DNA from: Alphaproteobacteria bacterium UBA828
GTDB lineage: Bacteria; Pseudomonadota; Alphaproteobacteria; UBA828
Assembly: GCA_002296185.1 (NCBI GenBank)
Contig: DBHM01000013.1
Coordinates: forward strand, 1 to 64,000
Reading direction: 5' to 3'
Length of the DNA stretch: 64,000 nt
Position numbers and translations under genes: made by a program. The notes under the pieces are model-generated. The model was given only the letters and a program-made list of their open reading frames with translations, was not told the origin of the DNA and did not search any database. This document shows positions 1-8,307 of this stretch, piece by piece (the first letter of the stretch is position 1; every line of letters starts with the position of its first letter).

Positions 1-1484
1 AAAAAGATAATATCAAAACCTGTTATAAGATCAGTATTAGGATAATATGCTTTAAGTTCTTTTGTTGAATCTGGCCATCCGAGTGTTGAGAAAGGCCATA
101 AGCCTGAACTAAACCATGTATCTAAGACATCTTGATCTCGTGATAAATCAACTTCCTTTCCATAATGAGTAAAAGCTAATGCTTGTGCATGATCCACATC
201 TTTTGCAACGAATACATTCCCATCAGGGCCATACCAGGCCGGTATTTGGTGTCCCCACCAAAGTTGCCTGGAAATGCACCAAGGTTGAATATTACGCATC
301 CACTCAAAATAAGTATTTTCCCATTGTTTAGGGATAAATTGTATTTTACCTGACTCCACTGCATTAATTGCTGGGCCCGCCAAAACCTCAGCATTCAAAT
401 ACCACTGATCTGTTAACCAGGGTTCAATAATTACTCCAGATCTATCGCCAAAAGGAACAGCATGGGGATGAGGTTCAACTTTATATATTAAATCCAGGTC
501 TTCTAATTGAGCTAATATAATTTTACGTGCTTCAAATCTTTCCAAACCAACATAAGCTTCAGGAACAGAGTTATTTAAATGAGCATGGGCATCAAATATA
601 TTTATCATATCAAGACCATGCCTTCTACCTATATCAAAATCATTAAAGTCATGGGCTGGGGTTATTTTTAGAGCTCCGGAACCTTGTTCTGGATCTGCAT
701 AATTATCACCTATTATAGGTATTAACCTATTAACCAAAGGAAGAATTACGTTTTTCCCAATGAGTTTGTTCCATCTTTCATCTTCTGGATTGACTGCTAT
801 GGCTGTATCACCAAGCATAGTTTCAGGCCGAGTAGTCGCGACTACTACATACTGACCATCAAGATTTTCAATCGGATATTTTATATGCCATATCTGAGCG
901 TCATAAATTTCACGCTGCTCTACTTCTAAGTCAGAAATAGCAGTTAAAAGCTTAGGATCCCAGTTAACCAAACGCTTATCTTTGTATATTAAACCTTGCT
1001 CATAAAGATCAACAAAAACCTTAGTAACAGCTTCACTTAAGCCCTCATCCATTGTGAAACGTTCACGTGACCAATCAGCAGATGCCCCTAAACGTCGTAG
1101 TTGTTGAGATATAAGGCCACCAGATTCTTCTTTCCATTCCCATACTTTATTAATAAAATCATCTCTTCCCAATTCGTGTCTGGTAATACCTTCTTCAGAT
1201 AGCTGTCTCTCAACCACCATCTGCGTAGCGATACCAGCATGATCCATCCCTGGTTGCCAAAGGGTGCTAGAGCCTTGTTTTCTATGAAAGCGAGTGAGAA
1301 CATCCTGTAGTGTATTATTAAGAGCATGCCCCATATGCAGACTTCCGGTTACATTCGGTGGAGGCATCATTACACAATACAAATTAGAATCAGAATTAAC
1401 CTGACCACTAAAGGTTTTGGCCTCTTCCCAGAGATTGTATCCTCTTTCCTCTATTTCGGAAGGTTTGTATGTTTTGTCTAAAAT
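1..1484 (-). CDS. valS: Valyl-tRNA synthetase, N-terminal ~494 residues (runs off the window)
   Basis: Class I aminoacyl-tRNA synthetase charging tRNA-Val in the cytoplasm. The reading frame carries PPPNVTG at residues 41-47 followed by the HIGH-type signature HMGH at 50-53, then the conserved [19 protein letters not shown] and [16 protein letters not shown] blocks; the last block belongs to the catalytic/editing core. The KMSKS loop and C-terminal half lie left of base 1. No ATG fits the N-terminus: the first in-frame ATG lies just before the PPPN block and would remove the family N-terminus. The best start is ATT at 1484, giving M-L-D-K-T-Y as in other ValS proteins, with an AAGAGAG ribosome-binding sequence about 8 bases upstream. 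ATC at 1487 is the alternative. Transcription is leftward, downstream of popZ. Confidence 0.95.
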   Translation of the reverse strand, partial: MLDKTYKPSEIEERGYNLWEEAKTFSGQVNSDSNLYCVMMPPPNVTGSLHMGHALNNTLQDVLTRFHRKQGSSTLWQPGMDHAGIATQMVVERQLSEEGITRHELGRDDFINKVWEWKEESGGLISQQLRRLGASADWSRERFTMDEGLSEAVTKVFVDLYEQGLIYKDKRLVNWDPKLLTAISDLEVEQREIYDAQIWHIKYPIENLDGQYVVVATTRPETMLGDTAIAVNPEDERWNKLIGKNVILPLVNRLIPIIGDNYADPEQGSGALKITPAHDFNDFDIGRRHGLDMINIFDAHAHLNNSVPEAYVGLERFEARKIILAQLEDLDLIYKVEPHPHAVPFGDRSGVIIEPWLTDQWYLNAEVLAGPAINAVESGKIQFIPKQWENTYFEWMRNIQPWCISRQLWWGHQIPAWYGPDGNVFVAKDVDHAQALAFTHYGKEVDLSRDQDVLDTWFSSGLWPFSTLGWPDSTKELKAYYPNTDLITGFDIIF

Positions 1485-1534
1485 GATCTTACTCTCTTAA
1501 AATATTTTTTGGTTGTTTTTAAATATTACTTATT

Positions 1535-2053
1535 TTATTTACGATTATTATTAATTCTATCTATCTCCCTCTGAACAAGATTCTCCACAATCTCAGGAAG
1601 ATTATCACTTAACCATTTACTTAGCATAGGCTTGAGTATTTCTATGATGTTTTTTTCTATTGTTATTTTATCTTCTGAACCCTTTGATATATTTCTCTGG
1701 TTTTCGATATCTAGCCTTTTAAGCGCCTTCATTGCCGTATCAGTAGCTAATATATTTAAGAGATCATCTGGTGAGAAATTATTGTTAACTTTTGAATTAA
1801 TTCCGCTTTCCTCTGAATAATTTTTTACTTCATTAAGATCGACAATTTCTTTTGTAAGAATAAGAACATCATCATCAGAATTATTAATTTTATTGGTTTC
1901 TAAAAAGTTTTCTTTTTGTTTATTAGGGTTTATCTTAGATAGATCTTCATTGGGTATTTTTTCATGGTTATTGTTATCTTCATCTATGATTCGACGAATA
2001 GATGCAAGAATATCCTCCATTGATGATTCGTTTTCATGCTCTGGGGCAACCAT
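1535..2053 (-). CDS. popZ: PopZ-like polar organizing protein (DUF2497)
   Basis: 172-residue acidic, Asn-rich protein with the two hallmarks of the alphaproteobacterial DUF2497/PopZ family. The N-terminus has a short conserved helix (SMEDILASIRRIIDED, residues 11-26). The C-terminal segment from about residue 138 (LKPMLSKWLSDNLPEIVENL) is the oligomerization region. The middle is low-complexity, as in known PopZ proteins, where it is disordered. In Caulobacter PopZ forms the polar matrix that anchors ParB-parS and polarity factors. Position directly upstream of valS, and downstream of the tolC-like gene, is the usual alphaproteobacterial order and supports the call. The start ATG at 2053 places the SMEDIL helix near the N-terminus as expected. 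Confidence 0.9.
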   Translation of the reverse strand: MVAPEHENESSMEDILASIRRIIDEDNNNHEKIPNEDLSKINPNKQKENFLETNKINNSDDDVLILTKEIVDLNEVKNYSEESGINSKVNNNFSPDDLLNILATDTAMKALKRLDIENQRNISKGSEDKITIEKNIIEILKPMLSKWLSDNLPEIVENLVQREIDRINNNRK

Positions 2054-2126
2054 TGCAATTCCCGTTTTTTATGACTTTCTAATAAAATAACAAAAAATAT
2101 CTAGATATATGAATTAATCAAATTGT

Positions 2127-3548
2127 TTATTTAATTTCTGTTCCAAAGAGCTTTTTCTTTGCTCTAAGGTAATAAAAATTATCATCATAAAGTGGAGTAG
2201 AAAAATTTAGACTTGATGCGGTTAACATTCCTAATACACTCTTAAGTTGATAGCTTGATACAATAACATCAGCCCTAGCTCTAACAAGGTTTACTCTGGA
2301 CGTATATAAATCTTTTTCTGCATCTAAAACATCTAAGGTTGTTTTTAAACCAACAAAAGATTCCTGTTTTACACCTTCGAGGCCTGCTTTCGCTGCTTTA
2401 ACTTGTTGCTTTAGAGCCAGTAATTTTGATTCAGATGTAAGTAATTCCTCCCAGGCCCTTGATGTCTGATTTATTACATTTTTTCGTTTAAGTTCGAGAT
2501 GCAATTCTTTTTCAGCAGCTCTTAGTTTACTCTGTCTTATTTGTGAGTGGATCATTCCCTTCTGATATAGGGGGATATTAACTATTGCAGTAAGTGAGGT
2601 TTGATCCTTTTTTTCAATTAGACTAGTTACATCATATTGAGAATTATATTTAGCCTCTAATGATACTTGAGGCAGTAAATCAGCAAGTGCCACATTTATA
2701 TCTTCGCGTGCAGCTAATACTCTATAGTTTGCTTCTAGAATTGAGTGATTGTTTTTAAGAGCGATGTTGATAGCATCATGTTCGTTATTAGGTAATTTAC
2801 TAGCAGGAATAGGCCAAGAAAGATTGGCCGGATTATCACCTATAATGTAGAAATAATCAGCCTCCGCAGAGATTAAAGCCCCTTCAGAAGCAACACGTTC
2901 TGCTTTTGCCGCATAAGCTCTTGCCTTAGATTGCAAAACTTCAGTTGCATTTATTAAACCAACTTCATATTTGTCTTTTGCAGCTTCATAATGTTGAGAA
3001 ATATTCTTTTCATTAGTCCTGCTTAACCCCAGTTCATATTGCCAACGTAAAACTTGAATATATGCATTTATACCATCAAGAAATTGCTCTTTTTCTGTCA
3101 CTTTAAGTGAGGCCCTTTGTGCCTGAACATTTAATTCAGCTGATCTAGTTTCTGCTAAAGTTTTTCCACCCCGGTAAATAGGTTCAGTAATTGCAATACT
3201 GTATGACTGGGGCTCAAGGGTACTTGTAGAAGTAAGAGTTGGTGAGGTAGATGAAAGCTTACTATCTGTTTCAGTGTCAGAGAATCCAGCACTCGCATCT
3301 ATAGATATAACTGGCCTCCATCCTGATAAAGCTTGAGATACGCTCTCATCTACGTTTCGAAGATTTAAACGTGCAGATTGAATTGAAGGATTAGTCAAAT
3401 AGATTTTTTCTAGTGCATTTTTAAGTGTATCGGCTTGAATCGAAGTAATACTTAATAGAAAAAAAATAGTAATAAAAAAAATCCCTTTACTTGGGCGCAA
3501 CAAAAATATTTTAGATATAAAAATACTAGATATTCTATCTTTGTGCAT
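2127..3548 (-). CDS. tolC: TolC family outer-membrane efflux/secretion channel
   Basis: About 473 residues. An N-terminal signal peptide (hydrophobic FFITIFFLLSITSI, cleavage probably near IQA-DT) precedes two long coiled repeats of the OEP family: ALEKIYLTNPSIQSARLNLR at the start of the mature protein, the RGGKTLAETRSAELNV stretch, and a second repeat with NHSILEANYRVLAAREDI. These repeats form the trimeric beta-barrel and periplasmic alpha-helical tunnel used by type I secretion and tripartite efflux systems. I prefer ATG at 3548, 14 bases after the pcm stop; a TTG at 3566 overlapping that stop is possible but lacks a clear ribosome site. Probably co-transcribed with pcm. No membrane-fusion or ABC partner lies nearby, so the exported substrate is unknown. 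Confidence 0.92.
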   Translation of the reverse strand: MHKDRISSIFISKIFLLRPSKGIFFITIFFLLSITSIQADTLKNALEKIYLTNPSIQSARLNLRNVDESVSQALSGWRPVISIDASAGFSDTETDSKLSSTSPTLTSTSTLEPQSYSIAITEPIYRGGKTLAETRSAELNVQAQRASLKVTEKEQFLDGINAYIQVLRWQYELGLSRTNEKNISQHYEAAKDKYEVGLINATEVLQSKARAYAAKAERVASEGALISAEADYFYIIGDNPANLSWPIPASKLPNNEHDAINIALKNNHSILEANYRVLAAREDINVALADLLPQVSLEAKYNSQYDVTSLIEKKDQTSLTAIVNIPLYQKGMIHSQIRQSKLRAAEKELHLELKRKNVINQTSRAWEELLTSESKLLALKQQVKAAKAGLEGVKQESFVGLKTTLDVLDAEKDLYTSRVNLVRARADVIVSSYQLKSVLGMLTASSLNFSTPLYDDNFYYLRAKKKLFGTEIK

Positions 3549-3562
3549 GATAAATTCTCTGG

Positions 3563-4231
3563 TCAATCAAAATTGAATTTTTTTGGAATATAGAAGTGTC
3601 CAGGTAGATCCGGTGCTGTAGCATCAAATAATTCTCTTTCAGAGATATGACCGTGCCTTTTCTCAAATAATTTCGCCCTTCCACTAGTGCTCTTTTTACT
3701 AATGATAGAAACTAAGCGTCCTCCCTCATTTAACTGATTTAATAACATTTCTGGCAATCGTTCTACTGAACCATTCACTACTATAACATCATATGGTGCC
3801 TGACCCGAGTATCCCTCATCTAAAGGAGCTGTAATTAAGAAAATATTATCTGCATCTGACTTTTTAAAGTTAGATTCAGCTTTTTTAGCTAGATCACTAT
3901 TTGATTCTAGCGCTACCACAGTTCCTGCGATCTCTCCTAAAACAACGGACGAATATCCACTACCACAACCAACATCAAGACAGATATCATCATTTCTAAC
4001 GGAAGCACCCTGAATTAATCTTGCAAAAACCATAGACTCCATTAAATACCTACCAGGACTAATCTCCAAGCTATGGTCAATATATGCTAAATTCTCAAGA
4101 TGTTTCGGCACAAATTGTTCTCGGGGTATTTTCCCTATAGCATCTATAATTCTCTGATCAGTAACACGGTTAGTTCTTATCTGGCTCTCTACCATGTTAC
4201 GCCTACTAAGCGTATAATCTACACCGCTCAA
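3563..4231 (-). CDS. pcm: Protein-L-isoaspartate O-methyltransferase family protein
   Basis: 222-residue SAM-dependent methyltransferase with the family opening (MVESQIRTN, residues 13-21) and PREQFVP at 36-42. SAM motif I is LDVGCGSGY at 85-93. The start is TTG at 4231, preceded by a perfect AGGAGG (4237-4242) five bases away. This places MVESQIR at position 13, as in relatives. The segment aligning with the catalytic SQPYIVA motif of true isoaspartyl methyltransferases reads GRYLMESMVFA, the variant typical of the alphaproteobacterial copy next to tolC. Whether it repairs isoaspartate is therefore uncertain; it could methylate another substrate. First gene of the leftward pcm-tolC pair. Confidence 0.85.
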   Translation of the reverse strand: MSGVDYTLSRRNMVESQIRTNRVTDQRIIDAIGKIPREQFVPKHLENLAYIDHSLEISPGRYLMESMVFARLIQGASVRNDDICLDVGCGSGYSSVVLGEIAGTVVALESNSDLAKKAESNFKKSDADNIFLITAPLDEGYSGQAPYDVIVVNGSVERLPEMLLNQLNEGGRLVSIISKKSTSGRAKLFEKRHGHISERELFDATAPDLPGHFYIPKKFNFD

Positions 4232-4299
4232 TTAAACCTCCTAGCCGATACTTACAATTTACGAACAGACTATTTTTTGAAAAATGTATATAATTTATT

Positions 4300-4327
4300 A
4301 ATATAACCTGGTAAGCAACTTTGACAA
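4300..4327 (-). promoter_or_regulatory. Possible sigma70-type promoter for pcm-tolC
   Basis: Reading the minus strand, TTGTCA (4327-4322) and TATATT (4305-4300) are separated by 16 bases, a fair match to -35 and -10 elements. A start site around 4293 would give a leader of about 60 bases before the TTG start of pcm. The region is very AT-rich, so chance matches are common. Confidence 0.35.
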
Positions 4328-4434
4328 TCTATCACATGTCATTCATGTTGTTTTTCAAACTTATATTTTAGAAAATTCCTGTTATAGTTAAATTCTCAAT
4401 ACTAAACCTTAGAAAAAACATATAGAGGTTTTAA

Positions 4435-4508
4435 GGCCGGATGGCAGAGTGGTTATGCAGAGGACTGCAAATCCTTCTAGGCGAGTTCGATTCTCGCTCC
4501 GGCCTCCA
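4435..4508 (+). tRNA. tRNA-Cys (GCA)
   Basis: Complete cloverleaf with acceptor arm GGCCGGA (4435-4441) pairing with TCCGGCC (4498-4504). The discriminator is T at 4505, the U73 identity base of tRNA-Cys, followed by an encoded CCA (4506-4508). The anticodon is GCA at 4467-4469 in the loop CTGCAAA, and the T-arm contains GTTCGATTC. No run of T follows immediately. Confidence 0.97.
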
Positions 4509-4832
4509 ATTCTAAATAGATGAACTCTAATAACCCCCAGAATTATTAATAATGATTATAAAATAGAATAATTAGGTGAAATTTAAGTCATATAAATGCT
4601 TCATCTAAACATATAAAATATAACACAAAAGACATTATTGCACTTAATATAATACTTTATTAATTTATTACAAATAATTGTTATATATAGTTTTATTTAT
4701 ATTTTATTATTTATAAATAAATTATATATATATCTTTTTATGATTTTATAAGGAACGAAGAGTTTGCCAGTTTGAAAGAGCCTGCTATATAGCTTGTAAT
4801 AGTAGTTTGTAATCAGCAATTAATATAACTAA
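4509..4832. other. AT-rich spacer between the two tRNAs (324 bases)
   Basis: Very A+T-rich, with short tandem TA tracts around 4670-4735 and no reading frame with coding character. The last 100 bases (from about 4745) are less AT-rich and may hold the promoter of the tRNA-Asn gene, but I cannot point to a convincing -35/-10 pair. No terminator with a GC stem is visible after the tRNA-Cys gene. No repeat of either tRNA end is visible here. Confidence 0.6.
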
Positions 4833-4908
4833 TCCCCGGTAGCTCAGTTGGTAGAGCAGATGACTGTTAATCATCGGGTCGGCGGTTCGAGTCCGTCCCG
4901 GGGAGCCA
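4833..4908 (+). tRNA. tRNA-Asn (GTT)
   Basis: Complete cloverleaf: acceptor TCCCCGG (4833-4839) pairs with CCGGGGA (4898-4904), discriminator G at 4905, encoded CCA at 4906-4908. The anticodon is GTT at 4866-4868 and the T-loop reads TTCGAGT. It marks the left border of the long catabolic region. I saw no second copy of its 3' end in the window, so there is no direct sign of integrase-mediated insertion. Confidence 0.97.
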
Positions 4909-5153
4909 ACTGTTCTTATATAATCAATAACTTAGACTATTTTGAAATGGATGTAATAGTGCATGGGTATATAATAAACTTCATTTCGACTTCCCACCAT
5001 TAATATATTGCTCTACTTCTATATCGATATTAACTTTGACAAAATGCTTTGATACCTTGCAAAGGACATCCATAAAATTATAAATTGTAAGTTATTTTTA
5101 AACCTTATGAAGATAGTTTTACACAAAATATAAATTTATTATGAGGGGGAGAT

Positions 5154-6053
5154 ATGTCAGAGGCTATAGCATATATAAATGATCAGTATGTTCCAGCTTC
5201 AGAAGCAAAAGTGTCTATTTTGGAGCCAACTTTTACTAAAAGCGATGTTGTGTATGATACTATTTCAGCGACTGACCGGTCTATCTTCAGGCTAGAAGAT
5301 CATTTAGATCGTTTTGAAAACTCTTGCAAAGTTATGCAAATTACTCCTCCTTACACACGAAGTGAAATATCAACTATAGTTGCAAATTGTATTGATAGAA
5401 CAGGTCTTGACGATACCTGCACTACCATTATGGGCACTCGCGGTCCCTATAAAGATATTTCCAGTAGGGATCCAAGAAATTGTTCTAACGGACTTATTGT
5501 ACTTTCAGTCCCTTACTATTATGTTATCCCAAAAGAAAGAGCTAAAAATGGAATAAATCTTAGCATAGTCGAAAATAAGAGAGTTCCAGCAGAATCAGTA
5601 GACGCACGCGTTAAAAACTTCAACTGGATGGATCTAACACGAGGACTATTAGAATCTTACGATAAAGGTGGTGATAGTGCTCTCCTGTGCACACCAGATG
5701 GTAAATTATCAGAAGGACCAGGCTTCAACGTATGGCTTGCAAAAAATGGAACTCTCAAAACACCCAAAGGGAATCTCCTAGAAGGAATTACACGGCGGAC
5801 AGTTTTTGAGCTTGCAGCAGAGATTGGTATTAAGACTATAGAAACAGATATATACCCTGATGAACTTAGAGAAGCTGATGAAGCCTTCACAACTACCACA
5901 GCTGGGGCACTTGCGTCTGTAGTTGAAATTGACAGTAAACCTCTTGGAAATGGAGCTCCAGGATTATTAACATCTCAACTCAGTGAATTATATTGGAAAA
6001 AAAGGAAAGATGGATGGTATGGAACTCATGTTGATGATTTATTAGAACAGTAA
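5154..6053 (+). CDS. Class IV PLP-dependent aminotransferase, R-selective amine transaminase-like
   Basis: 299-residue fold-type IV enzyme of the branched-chain / D-amino-acid / R-amine transaminase superfamily. Visible landmarks are RLEDHLDRF (46-54), the catalytic-lysine segment RVKNFNWMDL with K154, E187 and N192 in EGPGFNVW, and LEGITRRTV (209-217), which holds the PLP phosphate. The F-x-x-SD-x-x-YD start (27-35) and the VKNF-x-W-x-DL lysine motif resemble the fungal and bacterial R-selective amine:pyruvate transaminases more than IlvE. It would transfer an amino group between a chiral amine or D-amino acid and a keto acid. It stands alone, with a strong AGGGGGAG ribosome site just upstream and an AT hairpin at its end. 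IlvE-like or D-amino-acid activity cannot be excluded. Confidence 0.82.
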   Translation: MSEAIAYINDQYVPASEAKVSILEPTFTKSDVVYDTISATDRSIFRLEDHLDRFENSCKVMQITPPYTRSEISTIVANCIDRTGLDDTCTTIMGTRGPYKDISSRDPRNCSNGLIVLSVPYYYVIPKERAKNGINLSIVENKRVPAESVDARVKNFNWMDLTRGLLESYDKGGDSALLCTPDGKLSEGPGFNVWLAKNGTLKTPKGNLLEGITRRTVFELAAEIGIKTIETDIYPDELREADEAFTTTTAGALASVVEIDSKPLGNGAPGLLTSQLSELYWKKRKDGWYGTHVDDLLEQ

Positions 6054-6068
6054 AATATTATATTTTAC
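6050..6068. terminator. AT-only hairpin shared by two convergent stop codons
   Basis: GTAAAATA (6050-6057), loop TTA, TATTTTAC (6061-6068): an 8-bp perfect stem. It contains the stop codon of the rightward transaminase (6051-6053), and the leftward peroxiredoxin stop codon is the loop itself. It lacks a GC clamp, so a role in termination or 3'-end protection is inferred from position. Confidence 0.45.
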
Positions 6069-6579
6069 CAGTCCCTCTAATAGGGTAATCGTTATCAATT
6101 ATCCATTTTAGACTATTAGGTAGGTCTGTAAGGTCAGTGCGTGCCACAGGTGAGTTAGATATATCTATAATCTGAATTAGTCCATCAGGCCTAATAACAA
6201 ATAAAGCAGGCTCAGGAAACTTCGTATCTGTTTCTTCAGGTGACCTAGGATCTGAAATATAAAGTCCTAAAATATCCATTTCATGGGGTTTTAGGTTATA
6301 GCCTACATCAAAGCCCCATGAAAATTCCCTCATATCTGCATCTGCCTTTTCTTCACTATCAGAGGATATGGCTATTATCTTAATACCTAATTTATCAAAA
6401 TCATGACGTAAATCTTCAACCTTGTTGAGGTATAACTTGCATAATGGACAATGCCTACCTCTATATACAACTATAAGCTGCCATTTACCTTCACCACCAA
6501 TCTTTAAGCTACCCCCACCTACTCTTGGTAAAGTAATTTCAGGGAATGACGATCCAGATATTAGCTTTTGGTTTATCAA
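6058..6579 (-). CDS. Peroxiredoxin-like protein (AhpC/TSA family)
   Basis: 173-residue thioredoxin-fold protein. The peroxidatic-type site reads YRGRHCPLC (39-47), with C44 in the position of the peroxidatic cysteine and C47 following as in the CPxC subgroup, in place of the usual P-x-x-x-T/S-x-x-C loop. A classical separate resolving cysteine is not obvious. The likely role is thiol-dependent reduction of peroxides in the cytoplasm. Start is TTG at 6579 with a GGATA ribosome site eight bases upstream; there is no in-frame ATG near the N-terminus. It is transcribed alone, converging with the transaminase four bases away. The substrate and electron donor are unknown. Confidence 0.8.
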   Translation of the reverse strand: MINQKLISGSSFPEITLPRVGGGSLKIGGEGKWQLIVVYRGRHCPLCKLYLNKVEDLRHDFDKLGIKIIAISSDSEEKADADMREFSWGFDVGYNLKPHEMDILGLYISDPRSPEETDTKFPEPALFVIRPDGLIQIIDISNSPVARTDLTDLPNSLKWIIDNDYPIRGTGKI

Positions 6580-6693
6580 TTTATTTTATCCATAAATTCA
6601 CTATCTCCAAATTCACACTTATCATAAGATAAAAGAGAAGGTTTATAACCAGATATAAATAAAAACACAATTAATGTCTATGAGGTATTAAAA

Positions 6694-7092
6694 ATGTCAA
6701 ATGAAATATTTGAAAAAGGTTTGAAAATCCGCACTGAAGTTCTTGGTAAAGAGTATGTTGATAAAGCAATTAATTCAGCTAATGATTTTAATAGAGATTT
6801 CCAAGAATTTATGACTGAATATTGCTGGGGGGCTGTATGGGGGCGTGAAGGTTTAAGTAGAAAACAACGTAGTCTTAACAACTTATGCATGCTTGCTGCC
6901 CTTAATAGATCAGCGGAATTTGAAATGCACTTTAGAGGCGCATTAAGAAATGGATGCTCTATAGAAGAAATAAAAGAAACACTTTTGCAAATTGGAATAT
7001 ATTGTGGTGTCCCAGCAGCAGTAGAAGCATTTAGAATTGGAAAAAGGGTTCTGGATGAAATAGAATATTCAGAGAAAAATCAGGAGTCATGA
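6694..7092 (+). CDS. Carboxymuconolactone decarboxylase (PcaC-like) family protein
   Basis: 132-residue all-helical protein of the AhpD/CMD family. It aligns with the gamma-carboxymuconolactone decarboxylase branch through WGREGLSRKQRSLNNL, the conserved H79 in EMHFRGALRNG, and IGIYCGVPAAVEAF (100-113). It has no C-x-x-C pair, so it is not an AhpD-type peroxidase. PcaC decarboxylates 4-carboxymuconolactone in the protocatechuate branch, but no other pca gene is present, so it may act on another lactone or ring-opened acid. Its stop overlaps the start of the next dehydrogenase (ATGA at 7089-7092), so the two are translationally coupled and probably act in one pathway. Confidence 0.82.
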   Translation: MSNEIFEKGLKIRTEVLGKEYVDKAINSANDFNRDFQEFMTEYCWGAVWGREGLSRKQRSLNNLCMLAALNRSAEFEMHFRGALRNGCSIEEIKETLLQIGIYCGVPAAVEAFRIGKRVLDEIEYSEKNQES

Positions 7093-7967
7093 ATATGACT
7101 GAAAAAATAATAGGATTTATTGGTCTTGGGAATATGGGCGCACCAATGGCAAGTAATTTATCTAAAAATTCACACTCTCTTATTTGTTATGACACCATAG
7201 ATACGAATAAGAAATCCCCTTCAAATGCAATAATTGCAGATTCCATTGAGCAAGTTGTAAAATCTGCAAGTATAGTTTTTCTATGTCTACCAGATGGTTC
7301 GGTAGTACTAGATGTAGTTGATAGAATCCTTAGCGTCCCCGACAGATGTGTTGAGATAGTTGTTGATAACACCACTGCTGGTGTCTCAGAAGCAAAAGAG
7401 GCATGGGAAAGGCTTAATAAAGAAAATATTAAGTATGCTGATGCACCTGTCTCTGGAGGAGTATCAGGTGCAAAAGCTGGTACTTTAGCAATGATGGTAG
7501 CAGCATCACAGGAACTATATACTGAGATTGAGCCCCTATTACTCTCAATGGCAAAAAATGCAAGAAATGTTGGAGATCAGCCCGGTCAAGGAATGGCTAT
7601 GAAACTTTTAAACAATTTTTTATCTGGAATGGCTATGGCTGCAAGTAGTGAAGCTGTTGCATTTGGAGTAGCACAAGGATTAAAACCCGAAAAAGTTATT
7701 GAAATGGTAAACTTATCTACGGGAAGAAATACAACAACTGAAGATAAATTTCCAAAGAGAATATTAACCGAAACTTTTGATTCCGGTTTTGCAACAAATC
7801 TTATGGCAAAAGATTTAAAGCTATATGTAAAAAGTGCCAAGGATTCTTCTGCCCCTAGTTTTCTTAGTGAAAAATTACTTAGTGGTGTATGGTCAAAAAT
7901 GTTAGATAAATGGCCTGACTCTGATTTTACAAAAATATACCCATTTATAAAAAAATATGGGAAATAG
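7089..7967 (+). CDS. NAD(P)-dependent 3-hydroxyisobutyrate dehydrogenase family protein
   Basis: 292-residue beta-hydroxyacid dehydrogenase. The Rossmann dinucleotide site is GFIGLGNMGAP (9-19), the substrate motif is DAPVSGGVSGA (118-128), and the catalytic lysine is K172 in MAMKLLNNFLSG. It would oxidise a 3-hydroxy acid (3-hydroxyisobutyrate, tartronate semialdehyde or a similar compound) to the semialdehyde or ketone, or run in reverse. The family is broad and the sequence does not separate these substrates. The ATGA overlap with the CMD-like gene upstream indicates coupling in one transcript. A small ORF overlaps its 3' end. Confidence 0.88.
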   Translation: MNMTEKIIGFIGLGNMGAPMASNLSKNSHSLICYDTIDTNKKSPSNAIIADSIEQVVKSASIVFLCLPDGSVVLDVVDRILSVPDRCVEIVVDNTTAGVSEAKEAWERLNKENIKYADAPVSGGVSGAKAGTLAMMVAASQELYTEIEPLLLSMAKNARNVGDQPGQGMAMKLLNNFLSGMAMAASSEAVAFGVAQGLKPEKVIEMVNLSTGRNTTTEDKFPKRILTETFDSGFATNLMAKDLKLYVKSAKDSSAPSFLSEKLLSGVWSKMLDKWPDSDFTKIYPFIKKYGK

Positions 7968-8193
7968 GATATTTTTGAAAAAATCTATGTGTGATTTATT
8001 TATAGATAATAAAAAAAATACTTCTCCAAGGTATTTTGTAACCCAATCTCATATTGGTGACTATATTAATTGGAGAGTAGTTAAAGAAGATTATAACTCC
8101 AGAGGAATGAAAGTATTTTCTTTTGTCTGTGGTTATCCCACACAACGCGCAGCCGTGTCTATAGCACATAAATTGTGCTTCTATCGTAAGTGA
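7957..8193 (+). CDS. Small hypothetical protein (up to 78 residues)
   Basis: Overlaps the end of the dehydrogenase by 11 bases in another frame if started at 7957; an ATG at 7987 would avoid overlap and give 68 residues. The C-terminal half (YFVTQSHIGDYINWRVVKEDYNSRGMKV, then FSFVCGYPTQRAAVSIAHKL) reads like a folded small domain, with aromatic beta strands and a closing amphipathic helix, and not like random translation. I do not recognise a family. Co-directional placement suggests it is co-transcribed with the dehydrogenase. It could be spurious. Confidence 0.5.
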   Translation: MGNRIFLKKSMCDLFIDNKKNTSPRYFVTQSHIGDYINWRVVKEDYNSRGMKVFSFVCGYPTQRAAVSIAHKLCFYRK

Positions 8194-8279
8194 TCAAAGT
8201 ATTTCGAGAAGAATTAGATTAGAAGAAATCATCTAAGGTTAAAAAATAATAGGTAATACAATAACTATTAGATTGTTAG

Positions 8280-8302
8280 CTAAAATTTATTAATAATTTT
8301 AG
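8280..8302. terminator. AT-rich hairpin between convergent genes
   Basis: CTAAAATT (8280-8287), 7-base loop, AATTTTAG (8295-8302): an 8-bp perfect stem between the small ORF and the leftward hydrolase. T-rich in both directions but with no GC clamp. Inferred bidirectional 3'-end element. Confidence 0.4.
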
Positions 8303-8307
8303 TGTAG

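Noticed and set aside
4321..4349. TTGACA as a -35 element for the tRNA-Cys gene
   Set aside because: The hexamer CATGTT at the right spacing is a poor -10, and the start would be about 80 bases before the tRNA; the same stretch reads better as a -35 (TTGTCA) on the other strand for pcm.
4833..4908. tRNA-Asn as an integration site
   Set aside because: No integrase, excisionase or second copy of the tRNA 3' end is visible in the window; kept only as a boundary observation.
5036..5080. TTGACA as a promoter for the transaminase
   Set aside because: The TTGACA at 5036-5041 has no TATAAT-like hexamer at 16-18 bases; the nearest candidates are 9 or 31 bases away.
6694..7092. AhpD-type alkylhydroperoxidase
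   Set aside because: No C-x-x-C pair; the conserved residues fit the PcaC branch.
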